Origin: an uncultured Kiritimatiellota bacterium
GTDB taxonomy: Bacteria; Verrucomicrobiota; Kiritimatiellia; RFP12; DVOR01
Length of the DNA stretch: 64,000 bases
Assembly: GCA_944391055.1 (NCBI GenBank)
Contig: CALXSF010000008.1
Span: forward strand, 32,273 to 96,272
Direction: 5' to 3'
The notes beneath the pieces were generated by a model. That model saw nothing but the letters and a program-made list of their open reading frames with translations, was not told the origin of the DNA and did no database searches. Both the position numbers and the translations under genes were made by a program. The stretch's first letter is position 1; each line of letters begins with the position of its first letter. Positions 42,835-52,197 of this stretch are shown in pieces.

Positions 42835-43851
42835 TCAGGGCGCGGCCTGCCCCCCGCCGTTCGCCTCCGCCAACGCCTGCCACTGGGCACGGAGGTCGGC
42901 GAGATCGGCCTCCGCGGCGCCCTGCCCCGCGATTTGGTCAAGGCGGCGCAGCTGCAGCTGCGCGCGGGCAAGAAGCTGCTTCCGGGCGTTTGGGGTCTTG
43001 GCGGGCGCGGCGCGGAGCTTGGCGAGCGCCTGACGCGATTGAAGCAACGCCCGCGCGGCGGGGTCCTTGGCCAGGGCGGAGAGCTCGGCCTTGAGGGGCG
43101 CGGCCTTGGTGGGGAAGGTGCGGAGGTAATCCTGCCCAAGCGCGAGCGCCTTGGAGGGGAGCGTGGGGATCGCCTCGCGGATGGCGGTCTCGGTCTCGGA
43201 GGCCCAGGCCTCGCAGCGCGCCAGGATGGCCTCGGCCTCGGCGCCGGCCTCGCCGCCGCGGCGGGCGCGGGCGCGCAGCTGCTGGAGGGCGCCCTCGGCG
43301 TTCCGGCCGACGATCAGGCGGCGGGGCATGTCCTTGGCAAAGCGCACCTCCATCCCGTCGAGCAACGACCCGGGGATGGCCTTTGGGACGGCCTTGGCGG
43401 CCTCCTCGATGGCCTGGGTGAAGCCCTTGAGGTCGCCGTAGGGATTGCCGCTCCAGACGACCTCGCCCCGGTGGTCGACCACGTAACCGAAGGGAATCGC
43501 GTTCGAGGAGGGCGCGCCGGCGACGCGGAAACCCTGGTAGACGGGATAGTCGCAGCCGGCCTTCTCAAGCATCGCGCGGGCGGTCGCGTCGTCACGCCGC
43601 TGGACGTGGGAGCCGACGAAGACCACGCGCCCGTCGCCGGCCAACTCCTTGGCCAGTTTGGCCATGTGGGGGAGGCTGGCGCGGCAGGGCGGACAGAAGA
43701 TGCCCCATTCGTCCACGGCCACGACCTTGCCGTCAAGGTCTTTCTCGCGCAGCGCGGGGCCGGCGATATGGTTCCCCGCCTCCAGCCCGGAGACGTCAAG
43801 AGCCAACAGGGGCGCGGCGCAGAGCGCGGCGAAAACGGCGAACAGGCGCAT
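42835..43851 (-). CDS. Secreted TlpA/thioredoxin-like protein with long helical tail
   Basis: A 338-aa protein with a signal peptide (MRLFAVFAALCAAPLLA) and a TlpA/AhpC-type thioredoxin fold with the active site CPPC (53-56), then a cis-Pro loop region (NAIPFGYVVD). After about residue 160 a long Ala/Arg/Leu-rich helical part follows with no known domain. CPPC is less common than CxxC variants of TlpA and may tune redox potential. The start at 43851 (GAGGA upstream) is preferred to a TTG. Last gene of the recN operon; probably periplasmic. Confidence 0.7.
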   Translation of the reverse strand: MRLFAVFAALCAAPLLALDVSGLEAGNHIAGPALREKDLDGKVVAVDEWGIFCPPCRASLPHMAKLAKELAGDGRVVFVGSHVQRRDDATARAMLEKAGCDYPVYQGFRVAGAPSSNAIPFGYVVDHRGEVVWSGNPYGDLKGFTQAIEEAAKAVPKAIPGSLLDGMEVRFAKDMPRRLIVGRNAEGALQQLRARARRGGEAGAEAEAILARCEAWASETETAIREAIPTLPSKALALGQDYLRTFPTKAAPLKAELSALAKDPAARALLQSRQALAKLRAAPAKTPNARKQLLARAQLQLRRLDQIAGQGAAEADLADLRAQWQALAEANGGGQAAP

Positions 43852-43853
43852 GG

Positions 43854-44846
43854 TCAATCCTCCTCGACGAAGAAACGGACGGAACTCTTCTTGAACTCCT
43901 GCGTGGAAAAGAAGACCTTGCCGGGGTGGCCGACGAGGCCCGACAGGCGGCGGAAGGTCTCAAACCCCTCGTCCCACGCGGTCTTGTGGATCATGGCATA
44001 AAGGTTGAAGGGGAAGGCGGCGGTGAACGGGCGGGCATAGCAGTGCGTCACGTCCGGGTCGGCGGCGAGGCGGCGCCCCACCCGATCGGCCTGCGCCTCG
44101 GGCACGCGCCAGCAGCACATCCCGTTGGCGGCGAAACCGCTGGCGCGGTGGCGGAGCAGAAGGGCGAACCGGCGGAGCGTGCCGTCGGCCTGCCACGCGC
44201 AAAGCTGCGGCAGATCCTCGGCGCGGAAAGGCCGGGCAAGGTCGGGCACATCGTCCTGATAGCGGCGGACGAGCGCACGCAACGGCTCCGCCGGGGGCGG
44301 CGCGGGGCGGGCCTCGGCGGTCGCGGCATATTCCGTGCGCTCGTCCCGGCCGCGGGTGCGCGGGTCGAACACGACGTCGATCTTGTAGCGCGTGAGGGCG
44401 GGGAAGGGGATGGGCGAGAGATCGCCCAGGCGCGCGGCCTCGGCCTCGAAACGGTCGGCGCGCGCCGACAGCGTGTACCAAATGGACGGGCACCCCGCGT
44501 AATCCGCGGCCGTCACGCCGCCAAGCGCCACCCCCTCGGGCCAGCCGCGCCGGTAGGCGTGCGTCACGCCGGGCAGCGCGACGATTCGGCGGACGGCGTC
44601 GGCCTCCCGCCCCGGCGGCATCGGCGGCAAGGCGAAAAGGCAGCTCCGATAGCCCAGCCGACGCGCGTCGAAGACGCCGCCGACGCGCCGCACCAGCCCC
44701 TGCGCGCGCAGCCGGCCGACGAAGTCGGCAAGCGCGCCCGCCGTCGTGCCCAGCCGCCCGGCAAGGTCATTGAGGGGGTGCTCCGTGAGCGGCCACGGGC
44801 GTTGGAGGGCATAGAGCCAATCGGCTTCATTCGGGGAAAGATTCAT
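43854..44846 (-). CDS. Fused siroheme decarboxylase-like protein (AhbA/AhbB or NirDL type)
   Basis: A 330-aa protein with two Lrp/AsnC-like halves. The first starts with a winged helix (LNDLAGRLGTTAGALADFVGRLRAQGLVRR); the second has LLRHRASGFAANGMCCWRVP and ends in VTHCYARP then FPFNLYAMIH, which is the siroheme-decarboxylase signature. Single proteins of ~150 aa (AhbA, AhbB) or fusions of ~330 aa (NirDL) are known. It converts siroheme to didecarboxysiroheme on the way to heme or heme d1. No other heme gene is nearby. ATGA overlap with the upstream nuclease gene. Confidence 0.75.
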   Translation of the reverse strand: MNLSPNEADWLYALQRPWPLTEHPLNDLAGRLGTTAGALADFVGRLRAQGLVRRVGGVFDARRLGYRSCLFALPPMPPGREADAVRRIVALPGVTHAYRRGWPEGVALGGVTAADYAGCPSIWYTLSARADRFEAEAARLGDLSPIPFPALTRYKIDVVFDPRTRGRDERTEYAATAEARPAPPPAEPLRALVRRYQDDVPDLARPFRAEDLPQLCAWQADGTLRRFALLLRHRASGFAANGMCCWRVPEAQADRVGRRLAADPDVTHCYARPFTAAFPFNLYAMIHKTAWDEGFETFRRLSGLVGHPGKVFFSTQEFKKSSVRFFVEED

Positions 44847-47578
44847 GGGGCGGGCGCTCCAAGTGTCGGTGCGGTCAATGTCGCGAGCAGCGGATCCCCG
44901 AAGGGCCCCACCTCGGCGGGCAGGGGGGCAAGGCCCAGATCCAGAAGCGCGGCGAGGGTTCTGCGCAGGTCGGCCTCGGCCGCGGGGACGTCCTGGTTGG
45001 GATCCTCGTAGACGGAAATCGCCGCCTGACCCTCGTCAGGCAGCGCAAAGTAGGCGAGCTCCACGGGCGTGTCGGGGGCAAGCCCCAGCGCCTCGCGGGC
45101 GAGAAGACGGTAAATGGGCAGCTGAAAGCTGTGCCACACGGGCGCCGCGTCCCCGCGCCGGGCGGTCCAATGGGCATGGGTGGCGCCAAAGCCCGCCTTG
45201 CCGGTCTTGTAGTCCAACACGCGCCAAGCGCCGGTCCGCGCATTGCGATCCACGCGGTCCAGGACGCCGCAGAGCGTCACCGCGCGGCCATCCACCGCGA
45301 AACGCGTCTGCGCGCGCAATTCGACGTGCACGGTCTCCCACCCCTCCCCGCGGAGGGCCGCCTCCAGCCGCGCGGCGGCACGGATGCGACGTTCGGCGGA
45401 ACGGCGCGCGGCCAACACCGTCACGGGGAGGTCGCCGCCGAACCGACGCGCGAAACAGGCCCGGAGACGCGCCAGCAAAACCTCGGCAAGCGCCTCTTGG
45501 CCGACGGTCCTCGGCACCTCGGGAAGGACGCGGAGCGCGTCATGGACGAGCGTCCCCAGAAGCGACGCGGAGACGCCGTCAGGCAAATCGTCGGTCGTGC
45601 CCAAGCGCAGGACGTGCGTGAGCCAATACAGAAGCGGCGATTGCAGGAAGGCGGCGATGGCCGAGGGCGAGAGCCGCTCGGGCGGCGGCGGCGCCCCCCA
45701 GCGCACAGGGTTTTCCGCGAAGGCCAGCGCCGTGCCCGGCGCGGGGACAGGCGCGGCGGGCGGCGCGTCAAGGAAAAGGGCCTTGGCGCGGCGGGCCTGC
45801 TCCTCCGGCGCGCAGCGGAAAAGGAGCCGCGAAGGTTTCAGCCAGTCGCCCCTGGCATTGGTCCTGGCGCAAAGCAGGCAAACGTCGGAGGGCTTCCGCC
45901 ACGCGCAGACGGCGGAGAGGATGTACGCGTCGCGCGCGGCACGCGTGGCGTCGGAACGCAAACCCAGCGCGCGGCGGAACGTGTTGGGCAGGAAGGCGTC
46001 CTCAAACGTGGTGTCGGGGAAGAGCCCCTCGTTGAGCCCCGCGAGCACCAGAAGCGGCGCGTCGGCCCAGAGCAGCTCAAGGCGGCCCTCATAGGAGCAA
46101 TCGGCCTCCCCGCGGACGGGGCGGAGCGCCACATCCGCCAAACGCGCGGCCAGGAGATCCGCCTCCGGGGCCTTGCCGACCCGAAGCCCGTCCAGCTCGT
46201 TGAGCAGGTCGCGCAACGCCTCAAACGCGGCGAAACGCAGGGGGGCACGCGTGGGATCCACCCTGGCGTCCCCGTAGAGATCGGTCAGGAACGCGCGCGC
46301 GCCGGCCACGGGATCCGCGCAGAAGCCCTCCGCCCACGCCTCGCAGCGCGCCAGGAAATCGCGAAGCGGGGCGGCCTGTTCGTCCCGCTGCCGGGAAGGG
46401 CCCCGCGTGGCGGGCTGGCAATTCTCGACCCAATCGTCGTAGGCCGAACGCAGCGTGCGGTAATCCGCGCCCACCACGGCGGCCGCCTCCGGCAACGCCA
46501 ACAGCGGCAGGACGGCCTCGGGCCGGTCGTCGCGCGCCAAGCCGGCCAAGGCCAGCAACGCCAAGGCGGGCGGCTGCCGCCCCAAGGCGATGGGCTCCGG
46601 CTCGAAGACCGAGACGCCGTGCTCGGCGAGCATGGCGGTGAGCGGCGGCAGCGCCTCGCGGTCAAGGACGCCCAGGCACAGGTCGGCGGGGTCGACCTCC
46701 CCGTGCGCGTCAAGGAAATCCGCCACGGCGCGCGCCACGCCCGCGGGGTTCTCCGCCTGCCGAATCGCCTCCCCCGGCAAATCGATGGCGGCGCGCCCCC
46801 AAAACTCGGGGTCGGGCAGGCCGAAGGCGTCGAAGCGCTCGGCCTCCTCCGGCTCGGCCTGGACCAGGATGTCGCAGGCGGGGGCGGCGGCGAAGAGGCG
46901 TGTCAGCGCGGGCATGAGGTCGGGCACGCAGGCGACGACGAGCCGCCACGACTCGGCGGCCTCCTGCGGCTGTGGGCAGGGATCGCGGAGGACGGCCAGC
47001 TGACGGTCGGCCGGATCCTCCAGCCCGGCGGCGGCGAGGGATTCGCGGCAACGGGCCTCCAGCGCGTCAAGGGCCGCCCAGCGGCTGCGCTCACGTGCGC
47101 CGAGCTCCGCGGTCTTGGGATGCGCGGCCACGGCGGCGAAGTCGAGAAGCCGCTCGGCGAGTGCGTCGCGCAGACGCATGAGGCGGCGGGCGACGGCATA
47201 CCGCGCGGAGGCCCGCGCCAGCCACTCGCGCTTGCCCGGGAAGAGGCAGGCGAGCACCGCGCCGTCGGGGTCATGCTCATGCAGCCACGCAAAGACCCCC
47301 GACCAGACGCGGAGCATCTCGGCCGGCGTGGCGAGCGGCCTTTCCTCAGGCTTGGCGAAGAGGGAGACCAACGCGGAGGGCGTGAGGAAGCGCACCCCCT
47401 GAAAGGCGCCGTAGGCGTCGGTCAGCGCGTCGCGCAGACGGCGGAGCGCCAGGGAGGTGGGCACGCAGAAGACCACGCCCGCCGGAAGCGCCCCCGGCCA
47501 CCGTTCGCGGCACCACCGCACGATGCGCGCGGGCGCGGCGGCGGAGCGGCCAATGAAGTGGAGGGAGGGCGGGGGCAT
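44843..47578 (-). CDS. AddB-like/PD-(D/E)XK nuclease protein of double-strand-break repair
   Basis: A 911-aa protein. The N-terminal ~650 residues resemble the inactivated helicase-like region of AddB and its relatives; no Walker A is visible at the N-terminus. The C-terminal ~250 residues are a RecB-family nuclease: SPSAIAAFLQSPLLYWL, LGTLVHDALR, GVLDRVDRN and the catalytic VLDYKTGKAG. It likely processes DNA ends together with an AddA partner that is not in the window. Its presence in an operon with recN fits recombination repair. Five bases separate it from the upstream hexokinase gene. Confidence 0.75.
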   Translation of the reverse strand: MPPPSLHFIGRSAAAPARIVRWCRERWPGALPAGVVFCVPTSLALRRLRDALTDAYGAFQGVRFLTPSALVSLFAKPEERPLATPAEMLRVWSGVFAWLHEHDPDGAVLACLFPGKREWLARASARYAVARRLMRLRDALAERLLDFAAVAAHPKTAELGARERSRWAALDALEARCRESLAAAGLEDPADRQLAVLRDPCPQPQEAAESWRLVVACVPDLMPALTRLFAAAPACDILVQAEPEEAERFDAFGLPDPEFWGRAAIDLPGEAIRQAENPAGVARAVADFLDAHGEVDPADLCLGVLDREALPPLTAMLAEHGVSVFEPEPIALGRQPPALALLALAGLARDDRPEAVLPLLALPEAAAVVGADYRTLRSAYDDWVENCQPATRGPSRQRDEQAAPLRDFLARCEAWAEGFCADPVAGARAFLTDLYGDARVDPTRAPLRFAAFEALRDLLNELDGLRVGKAPEADLLAARLADVALRPVRGEADCSYEGRLELLWADAPLLVLAGLNEGLFPDTTFEDAFLPNTFRRALGLRSDATRAARDAYILSAVCAWRKPSDVCLLCARTNARGDWLKPSRLLFRCAPEEQARRAKALFLDAPPAAPVPAPGTALAFAENPVRWGAPPPPERLSPSAIAAFLQSPLLYWLTHVLRLGTTDDLPDGVSASLLGTLVHDALRVLPEVPRTVGQEALAEVLLARLRACFARRFGGDLPVTVLAARRSAERRIRAAARLEAALRGEGWETVHVELRAQTRFAVDGRAVTLCGVLDRVDRNARTGAWRVLDYKTGKAGFGATHAHWTARRGDAAPVWHSFQLPIYRLLAREALGLAPDTPVELAYFALPDEGQAAISVYEDPNQDVPAAEADLRRTLAALLDLGLAPLPAEVGPFGDPLLATLTAPTLGAPAP

Positions 47579-47583
47579 GGCGG

Positions 47584-48834
47584 TCAGTGGGCGGCGGCGA
47601 GCGCGGCGCCGACGAGCGGGGCGTCGTCGATGCGCAGGAGCTCGAAGTCAAGCCCGCGCGGGGCCAAGAGCCTCCCCAACGTCTTGCGCACGATGTCCAC
47701 GAACGGCACGGAGGCGGTCTTCCAGAAGGTGGAGCCGTCGGCATTGACGCGGACGACGCCCGAGCGCCGCCCCTGCGCACGGGCGGCGGCGAGCGCGGCG
47801 GCGGCGATGTTGATGGCCGAGAAGATGGCCGCGCGCTCGTAGAGCGGCAGCAGCAGGCCGCGGAGGATGCGCGCCTCGTCGGCGGAGCAATAGATGAGGT
47901 CAGGGCGGCGGCCCGAGCAGAAGTCGTCCAGCTCGATGTTGGTGAAGGTGCGCGAAAGGAGATTGGCGCGGAGCCCGGCAGAGAAGAGCCCCTCCTCGGC
48001 GGCGCCGTGGAGGATGAGCGTGCCCAGCGCCCCCAGGTTCACGCCGGAGATGCACCGCTCCCAGACGCCGCGGCCGTTGCCGCTGGCCGATTCGTAGCGG
48101 ACGTCGAAGAGGGAGCGCGGGAAATGCAGGAAGTTGCCGGATTCGCAGTTGATGGGCACGAAAGACCCCGGCGGGAGCCCGGGGCATTTGGGCACGGCGG
48201 CCGCGCGCTCGGCGTAGGCGGTGTTCGAGCCCGTCCCGAGGATGAAGCCCACGCACCCGGCGCGCTCGGCGCTGCCCTCATGGGCGATGGCCGCGAGCAA
48301 CGCGGCCACGGTGTCGTTGAGCACGCGCACCCGGCACCCCGGGATGCCGCGCGCGGCCAAGGCGTCGGCAAGCCCTTGGCGCACGTCGGAGCCGATGATG
48401 GACTGCGCCTGGATGCCTTTGGTCCAAAAGAGCAACCGCCCCTCCAAATCCACGGGATAGGAGAAGCAGTAACCCAACGTCTCGCCGGGGCGGATGTTCG
48501 GCGCCAGCACGTCGCACAGCACCCGATAGAAGGTCTCCCGGTCCACGGGGCCGCGCGAGCCCGGCATGAAGCCGCGCAGCTGGTTGAGCACGCGCGGCCG
48601 CCCCTGGGCGTCGAAGCGGACGCGCGCCGAGCGGATGTTCGTGCCGCCGACGTCGAAGGCGGGGAACTCCACGTCGCGCGGCACCTCGCCGGTGAGCGTG
48701 AAGCCCGCGGGCAGCATCGGCAGGCCCTCGGGCGCGCCGCGCAGGCCGGCCTCCATGTCCTTCATGAAACTGCGGAGGATGGCCTCCGCGTCGATGGTCG
48801 CGGGGTCAAACCCGTTGTCCTGCAAGAATCCCAT
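47584..48834 (-). CDS. Eukaryotic-type hexokinase
   Basis: A 416-aa protein of the hexokinase family and not of the ROK/glucokinase type: FDVGGTNIRSARV (phosphate loop), FSYPVDLEGRLLFWTKG, VLNDTVAALLA (substrate Asp), GFILGTGSNTAY and INCESGNF. It would phosphorylate hexoses with ATP in the cytoplasm. The ATG at 48834 has GGAGGAGG and lies inside the end of aroKB (29-base overlap). Its place between aromatic-acid and repair genes gives no metabolic hint. Confidence 0.8.
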   Translation of the reverse strand: MGFLQDNGFDPATIDAEAILRSFMKDMEAGLRGAPEGLPMLPAGFTLTGEVPRDVEFPAFDVGGTNIRSARVRFDAQGRPRVLNQLRGFMPGSRGPVDRETFYRVLCDVLAPNIRPGETLGYCFSYPVDLEGRLLFWTKGIQAQSIIGSDVRQGLADALAARGIPGCRVRVLNDTVAALLAAIAHEGSAERAGCVGFILGTGSNTAYAERAAAVPKCPGLPPGSFVPINCESGNFLHFPRSLFDVRYESASGNGRGVWERCISGVNLGALGTLILHGAAEEGLFSAGLRANLLSRTFTNIELDDFCSGRRPDLIYCSADEARILRGLLLPLYERAAIFSAINIAAAALAAARAQGRRSGVVRVNADGSTFWKTASVPFVDIVRKTLGRLLAPRGLDFELLRIDDAPLVGAALAAAH

Positions 48835-50389
48835 TGAGCACCTCCTCCGGCACCAGGCAGCCGGTCTGCACCTCGCCGATGGCCTTGGGCAAGGCGAAGC
48901 GCACTTGGCCGCCGGCCTTCTTCTTGTCATGCGAAAGGTAATCCCGCAGCGCCGCCGGATCCATCCCCTCGGGGATTTCCGTCGGCAGACCGAGCGCCTC
49001 CAGCCCGGCCTTGAGCGTCCGCGCCAGCCCCGGCTGGGCCAGGCCGACGCGCTCGGCGATGCGGGCCGCGGCCACCGTGCCGATGGCGACGGCCTCGCCA
49101 TGGGCCACCGTGAAGCCGCTGGCGGCCTCCACCGCGTGGCCGACGGTGTGGCCCAGGTTCAGCGCCGCCCGCCGACCCGTCCGCTCGAACGGGTCTTCCT
49201 GGATGGCCCGCACCTTCACCCCCACCGAGCGGATGACCAGGCGCGTGAGGAAGTCGATGTCCCCGCGCCTGTCCGCGAACTCGCCCAACATCCCCATCAG
49301 GCCGGGATCGTCGATGACGGCGTGCTTGAAGGTCTCGGCCAGCCCGCACCGCAGCTCGCGCTCGGGCAGCGTGGCCAACGTCTCGGTGTCGGCCAGGACG
49401 GCGCAGGGCGGATGGAAGGCGCCGATCAGGTTCTTGCCCGCCGGCAGGTCGGCCCCCGTCTTGCCCCCCACCCCGGCGTCGACCATCGCCAGCAGGGTCG
49501 TCGGCAGGTTCAGCCAGCGGATGCCGCGCAGCCACGCGGAGGCCGCGAAGCCCGTCAGGTCGCCCACCACGCCCCCGCCCAGCGCCAAGACCACGTCCCC
49601 GCGCTCCAGCCCCGCCCCCAGCATGGCCCCCCACAGCCGCTCCACGGTGGCGAGCGTCTTGTGCGCCTCGCCGGCCGGGATCGCGTGGCAGGGGATCTCC
49701 CGCCCCAAGGCGGCGAAGACCCTGTCCCTGAAAAGCGGGAGCGTGTTGGAATCCCCCACCAGCAGCAGATGGCGCGGCGCGGGCTCCAACCGCGCCAAGG
49801 CCCGCGGCAACTCCGCGAAGGCCCCCGCCGCCACCTCAACCAGATAGGGCGCGGCCATCCCCGCCACGCGGTAACGCCCAAAGGCCGCCAGCACCCGCGG
49901 CCACACCTCCTGCGGCGGCGGGTCGCCCAGCAGCGTCACGCTCAGCGGGAACGAGGCGTAATGGGCGCGCCGCTCCTCCAGCGTCCTGCGCAGCGCCTCC
50001 GCGTCCTTCGAGAAGGGGCGGCTTCCCGCCTTGCGCTCCACCCGCCGCGCCAAGACCTCCGCGGGCGTCTGGATGCAGACCACCGGCCCGCAGGCCTCGG
50101 CCGCCGCGCGGTTCTCCGGCCGCAGCAGGGTGCCGCCGCCGAGCGCCACCACCGCGTCGGGCCGGCGCGCGCACAGGTCGGCCAACGTCGCGCTCTCCGC
50201 GTCGCGGAAGGCCGTCGGCCCGGCCTTGGCCACGTAGTCGGGGATGGACATCCCCACGCGCCGCTCCACCTCCGCGTCCAGGTCGATGGCCGCCTTGCCC
50301 AAGGCCACCGCCAGGTTCTGCGCGCAGGTCGATTTCCCCGTCGCCGGGGGACCGTAAAGGAAAAGGGTGGGCGCCGCGAGGGGAATCAT
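48806..50389 (-). CDS. Shikimate kinase-3-dehydroquinate synthase fusion
   Basis: A 527-aa protein. Residues 1-~170 are shikimate kinase (P-loop GPPATGKST 13-21, IDLDAEVERRVG, VALGGG, RPFSKD lid). Residues ~175-527 are dehydroquinate synthase (GDSNTLPLF, the NAD loop GGGVVGDLTGFAAS, LPTTLLAMVDAGVGGKTG, HTVGHAVEAASG and HDKKKAGG). The two catalyse steps 5 and 2 of the shikimate pathway; AroK-AroB fusions occur in several bacteria. ATGA overlap with recN; the frame upstream of 50389 is read-through of recN in another frame. Confidence 0.92.
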   Translation of the reverse strand: MIPLAAPTLFLYGPPATGKSTCAQNLAVALGKAAIDLDAEVERRVGMSIPDYVAKAGPTAFRDAESATLADLCARRPDAVVALGGGTLLRPENRAAAEACGPVVCIQTPAEVLARRVERKAGSRPFSKDAEALRRTLEERRAHYASFPLSVTLLGDPPPQEVWPRVLAAFGRYRVAGMAAPYLVEVAAGAFAELPRALARLEPAPRHLLLVGDSNTLPLFRDRVFAALGREIPCHAIPAGEAHKTLATVERLWGAMLGAGLERGDVVLALGGGVVGDLTGFAASAWLRGIRWLNLPTTLLAMVDAGVGGKTGADLPAGKNLIGAFHPPCAVLADTETLATLPERELRCGLAETFKHAVIDDPGLMGMLGEFADRRGDIDFLTRLVIRSVGVKVRAIQEDPFERTGRRAALNLGHTVGHAVEAASGFTVAHGEAVAIGTVAAARIAERVGLAQPGLARTLKAGLEALGLPTEIPEGMDPAALRDYLSHDKKKAGGQVRFALPKAIGEVQTGCLVPEEVLNGILAGQRV

Positions 50390-52068
50390 AGGCCAAGCTC
50401 CGTCTGCGTGGGGTTCTGCGCGGCCAACATCGCCTCCGCGTGGCGGAGGGCCGCGTCGCCCCCGCCCAACATCCGCGCCACCTCGCCCACGCGGGCCTCC
50501 GGCGCCAGCCGTTCGACGCGCGTGACCGTGCGCCCGGCCTCCACCGCCTTGCTCACCCGGAAATGGGTCTGCCCCCAGACCGCCGCCTGCGGCTGGTGGG
50601 TGATGCACAGCACCTGCGTGCCCCCCTCCGCCAAGCGGCGGAGCTTCTCGCCCACCTTCCGGCCCGTCTCCCCGCCCACGTTCGCGTCGATCTCGTCGAA
50701 GACCAAGGTCGGCGTCGCGTCGTGCCGCGCCAAAATCACCTTCACCGCCAACATCACCCGCGCGATCTCGCCCGACGACGCGATCGCCGCCAAGGGCCTC
50801 GCCGCCTCGCCCGGGTTCGGCTCGAAGCGGAAGATTGCCCGATCCATCCCCGACGGCCCCGGCTCCGCCGCCTCCAGCGCGATCGGGAACGACGCCTGCG
50901 CGAACCCCAAATCCCGCAGCTCCGCCGTGATCGCCGCCGACAGCCTCGGCGCGGCCTCCGCCCGGCGCGCCCGCAGCGCCTCGCCCGCCCGGCGCAGCGC
51001 GGCCTCCGCCTCCGCCGCCTGCCGCCGCAGCCCCTCGATGTCCCCCTCCCTGTCGTTCAACGTCCGCAAACGCTCCCCCACCGCCCGCCAATGGGCCAGC
51101 ACGTCCTCCAAGGTCGGGCCATACTTCCGCCTCAAGCGCTGGATCTGCCCCAGGCGCGCCTCCAGCCGCTCCATCTCCTCCGGGTCCGCCTCCACCTGCG
51201 ACAGCCGCACCGCGATCGTCCGCGACAGCTCCTGCAGCTGCACCTGCGCCGACGTCAGCTCCTCCCCCCACCCCGCCGCCTCCGGCAACAGCCCCTCCAA
51301 CGCGCGCAAGGCCCGGTGCAGCTCCATCAGCCGCTCCGCGACCGCCCCCTCCCCGTCCGTCAGCCCCTCCGTCAGCGCGCTGCCCAACGTCAGGATCTCC
51401 CCCGCGTTCGCCGCCGCCCGATGACGCTCCGTCAGCGGCTCCCCATCCTCCTCCGTCGGGTTCACCTGGCGGATCTCCTCCAGCTCGTAGGCCAGGCGCT
51501 CCAACTCCGCCGCCCGCGCGCCCGGATCCCCCTCCGCCTCGCGCAGCCGCGCCCGAAGGGCCTGGAGCGCCTCCCAGCGCGCCGCGTAATCCGCCGCCTC
51601 CCGCCCCGCCCCCGCGTAGGCCGTCAGCAAGCGCAGCTGGAAACCCTCGTCCAACAGTGACAGATTGTCGTTCGGCCCGTGGATGTCCGTCAGGAAAGGC
51701 GCCAAGCGCCTCAGCAGCGCCGCCGTCGCCGGCGCGTCGTTCACGCGGATGCGCCCCGAGCCGTTCGCCGCGACGACGCGCCGCAGGATGAGCGTCCCCT
51801 CCTCGCACGCCGGGAGCCCCGCCTCGCGCAGCGCCGCGTCCACCGCCCGCGGGTCGGCCAGCTCGTAGACCGCGCACACCGCCGCCTCGTCCGCCCCCGT
51901 CCGGATGGCCGCCCGATCCGCCCGCTCCCCCAAAATCAGATGGAGCGCCCCCATCAGCACGGACTTGCCCGCGCCCGTCTCGCCCGTGATGACGTTGAGG
52001 CCGGGGCCGAACAGCGCCTCCGCAGCCTCGACCACCGCCAGATTCCGAACTTCCAGCCGCACCAACAT
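50386..52068 (-). CDS. recN: DNA repair protein RecN
   Basis: A 560-aa SMC-like ATPase of normal length: FGPGLNVITGETGAGKSVLMGALHLILG at the N-terminus (Walker A GETGAGKS), a coiled-coil middle (about 150-370), ASSGEIARVMLAVK signature, LVFDEIDANVGGETG Walker B and VLCITHQPQAA. It acts in double-strand-break repair. First gene of a six-gene operon. There is no Shine-Dalgarno sequence; the -10 lies nine bases before the ATG, so translation is probably leaderless or nearly so. Confidence 0.92.
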   Translation of the reverse strand: MLVRLEVRNLAVVEAAEALFGPGLNVITGETGAGKSVLMGALHLILGERADRAAIRTGADEAAVCAVYELADPRAVDAALREAGLPACEEGTLILRRVVAANGSGRIRVNDAPATAALLRRLAPFLTDIHGPNDNLSLLDEGFQLRLLTAYAGAGREAADYAARWEALQALRARLREAEGDPGARAAELERLAYELEEIRQVNPTEEDGEPLTERHRAAANAGEILTLGSALTEGLTDGEGAVAERLMELHRALRALEGLLPEAAGWGEELTSAQVQLQELSRTIAVRLSQVEADPEEMERLEARLGQIQRLRRKYGPTLEDVLAHWRAVGERLRTLNDREGDIEGLRRQAAEAEAALRRAGEALRARRAEAAPRLSAAITAELRDLGFAQASFPIALEAAEPGPSGMDRAIFRFEPNPGEAARPLAAIASSGEIARVMLAVKVILARHDATPTLVFDEIDANVGGETGRKVGEKLRRLAEGGTQVLCITHQPQAAVWGQTHFRVSKAVEAGRTVTRVERLAPEARVGEVARMLGGGDAALRHAEAMLAAQNPTQTELGL

Positions 52069-52077
52069 AATGGGCTT

Positions 52078-52086
52078 AGCATAGCA
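52078..52086 (-). promoter_or_regulatory. Extended -10 promoter of the recN operon, near-leaderless
   Basis: Minus strand TGC then TATGCT (hexamer 52078-52083). A start 7 bases downstream leaves only about three bases before the ATG at 52068. Confidence 0.45.
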
Positions 52087-52182
52087 AATCCGCGCCCACG
52101 CCGCACCCGCCCCACGAAACCGCATTCCGCAGTCGGCACCCCCGCGATTCGTCCGCGAAAAGGACTCCGCGCCCACCGCGCG

Positions 52183-52191
52183 TGTTATCCT
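52183..52191 (+). promoter_or_regulatory. Extended -10 promoter of the GH2 gene, probably leaderless
   Basis: TGT-type extension with TATCCT (52186-52191); a start 7 bases downstream falls on the A of the ATG at 52198. No Shine-Dalgarno sequence lies before that ATG. Confidence 0.4.
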
Positions 52192-52197
52192 TGGGGC

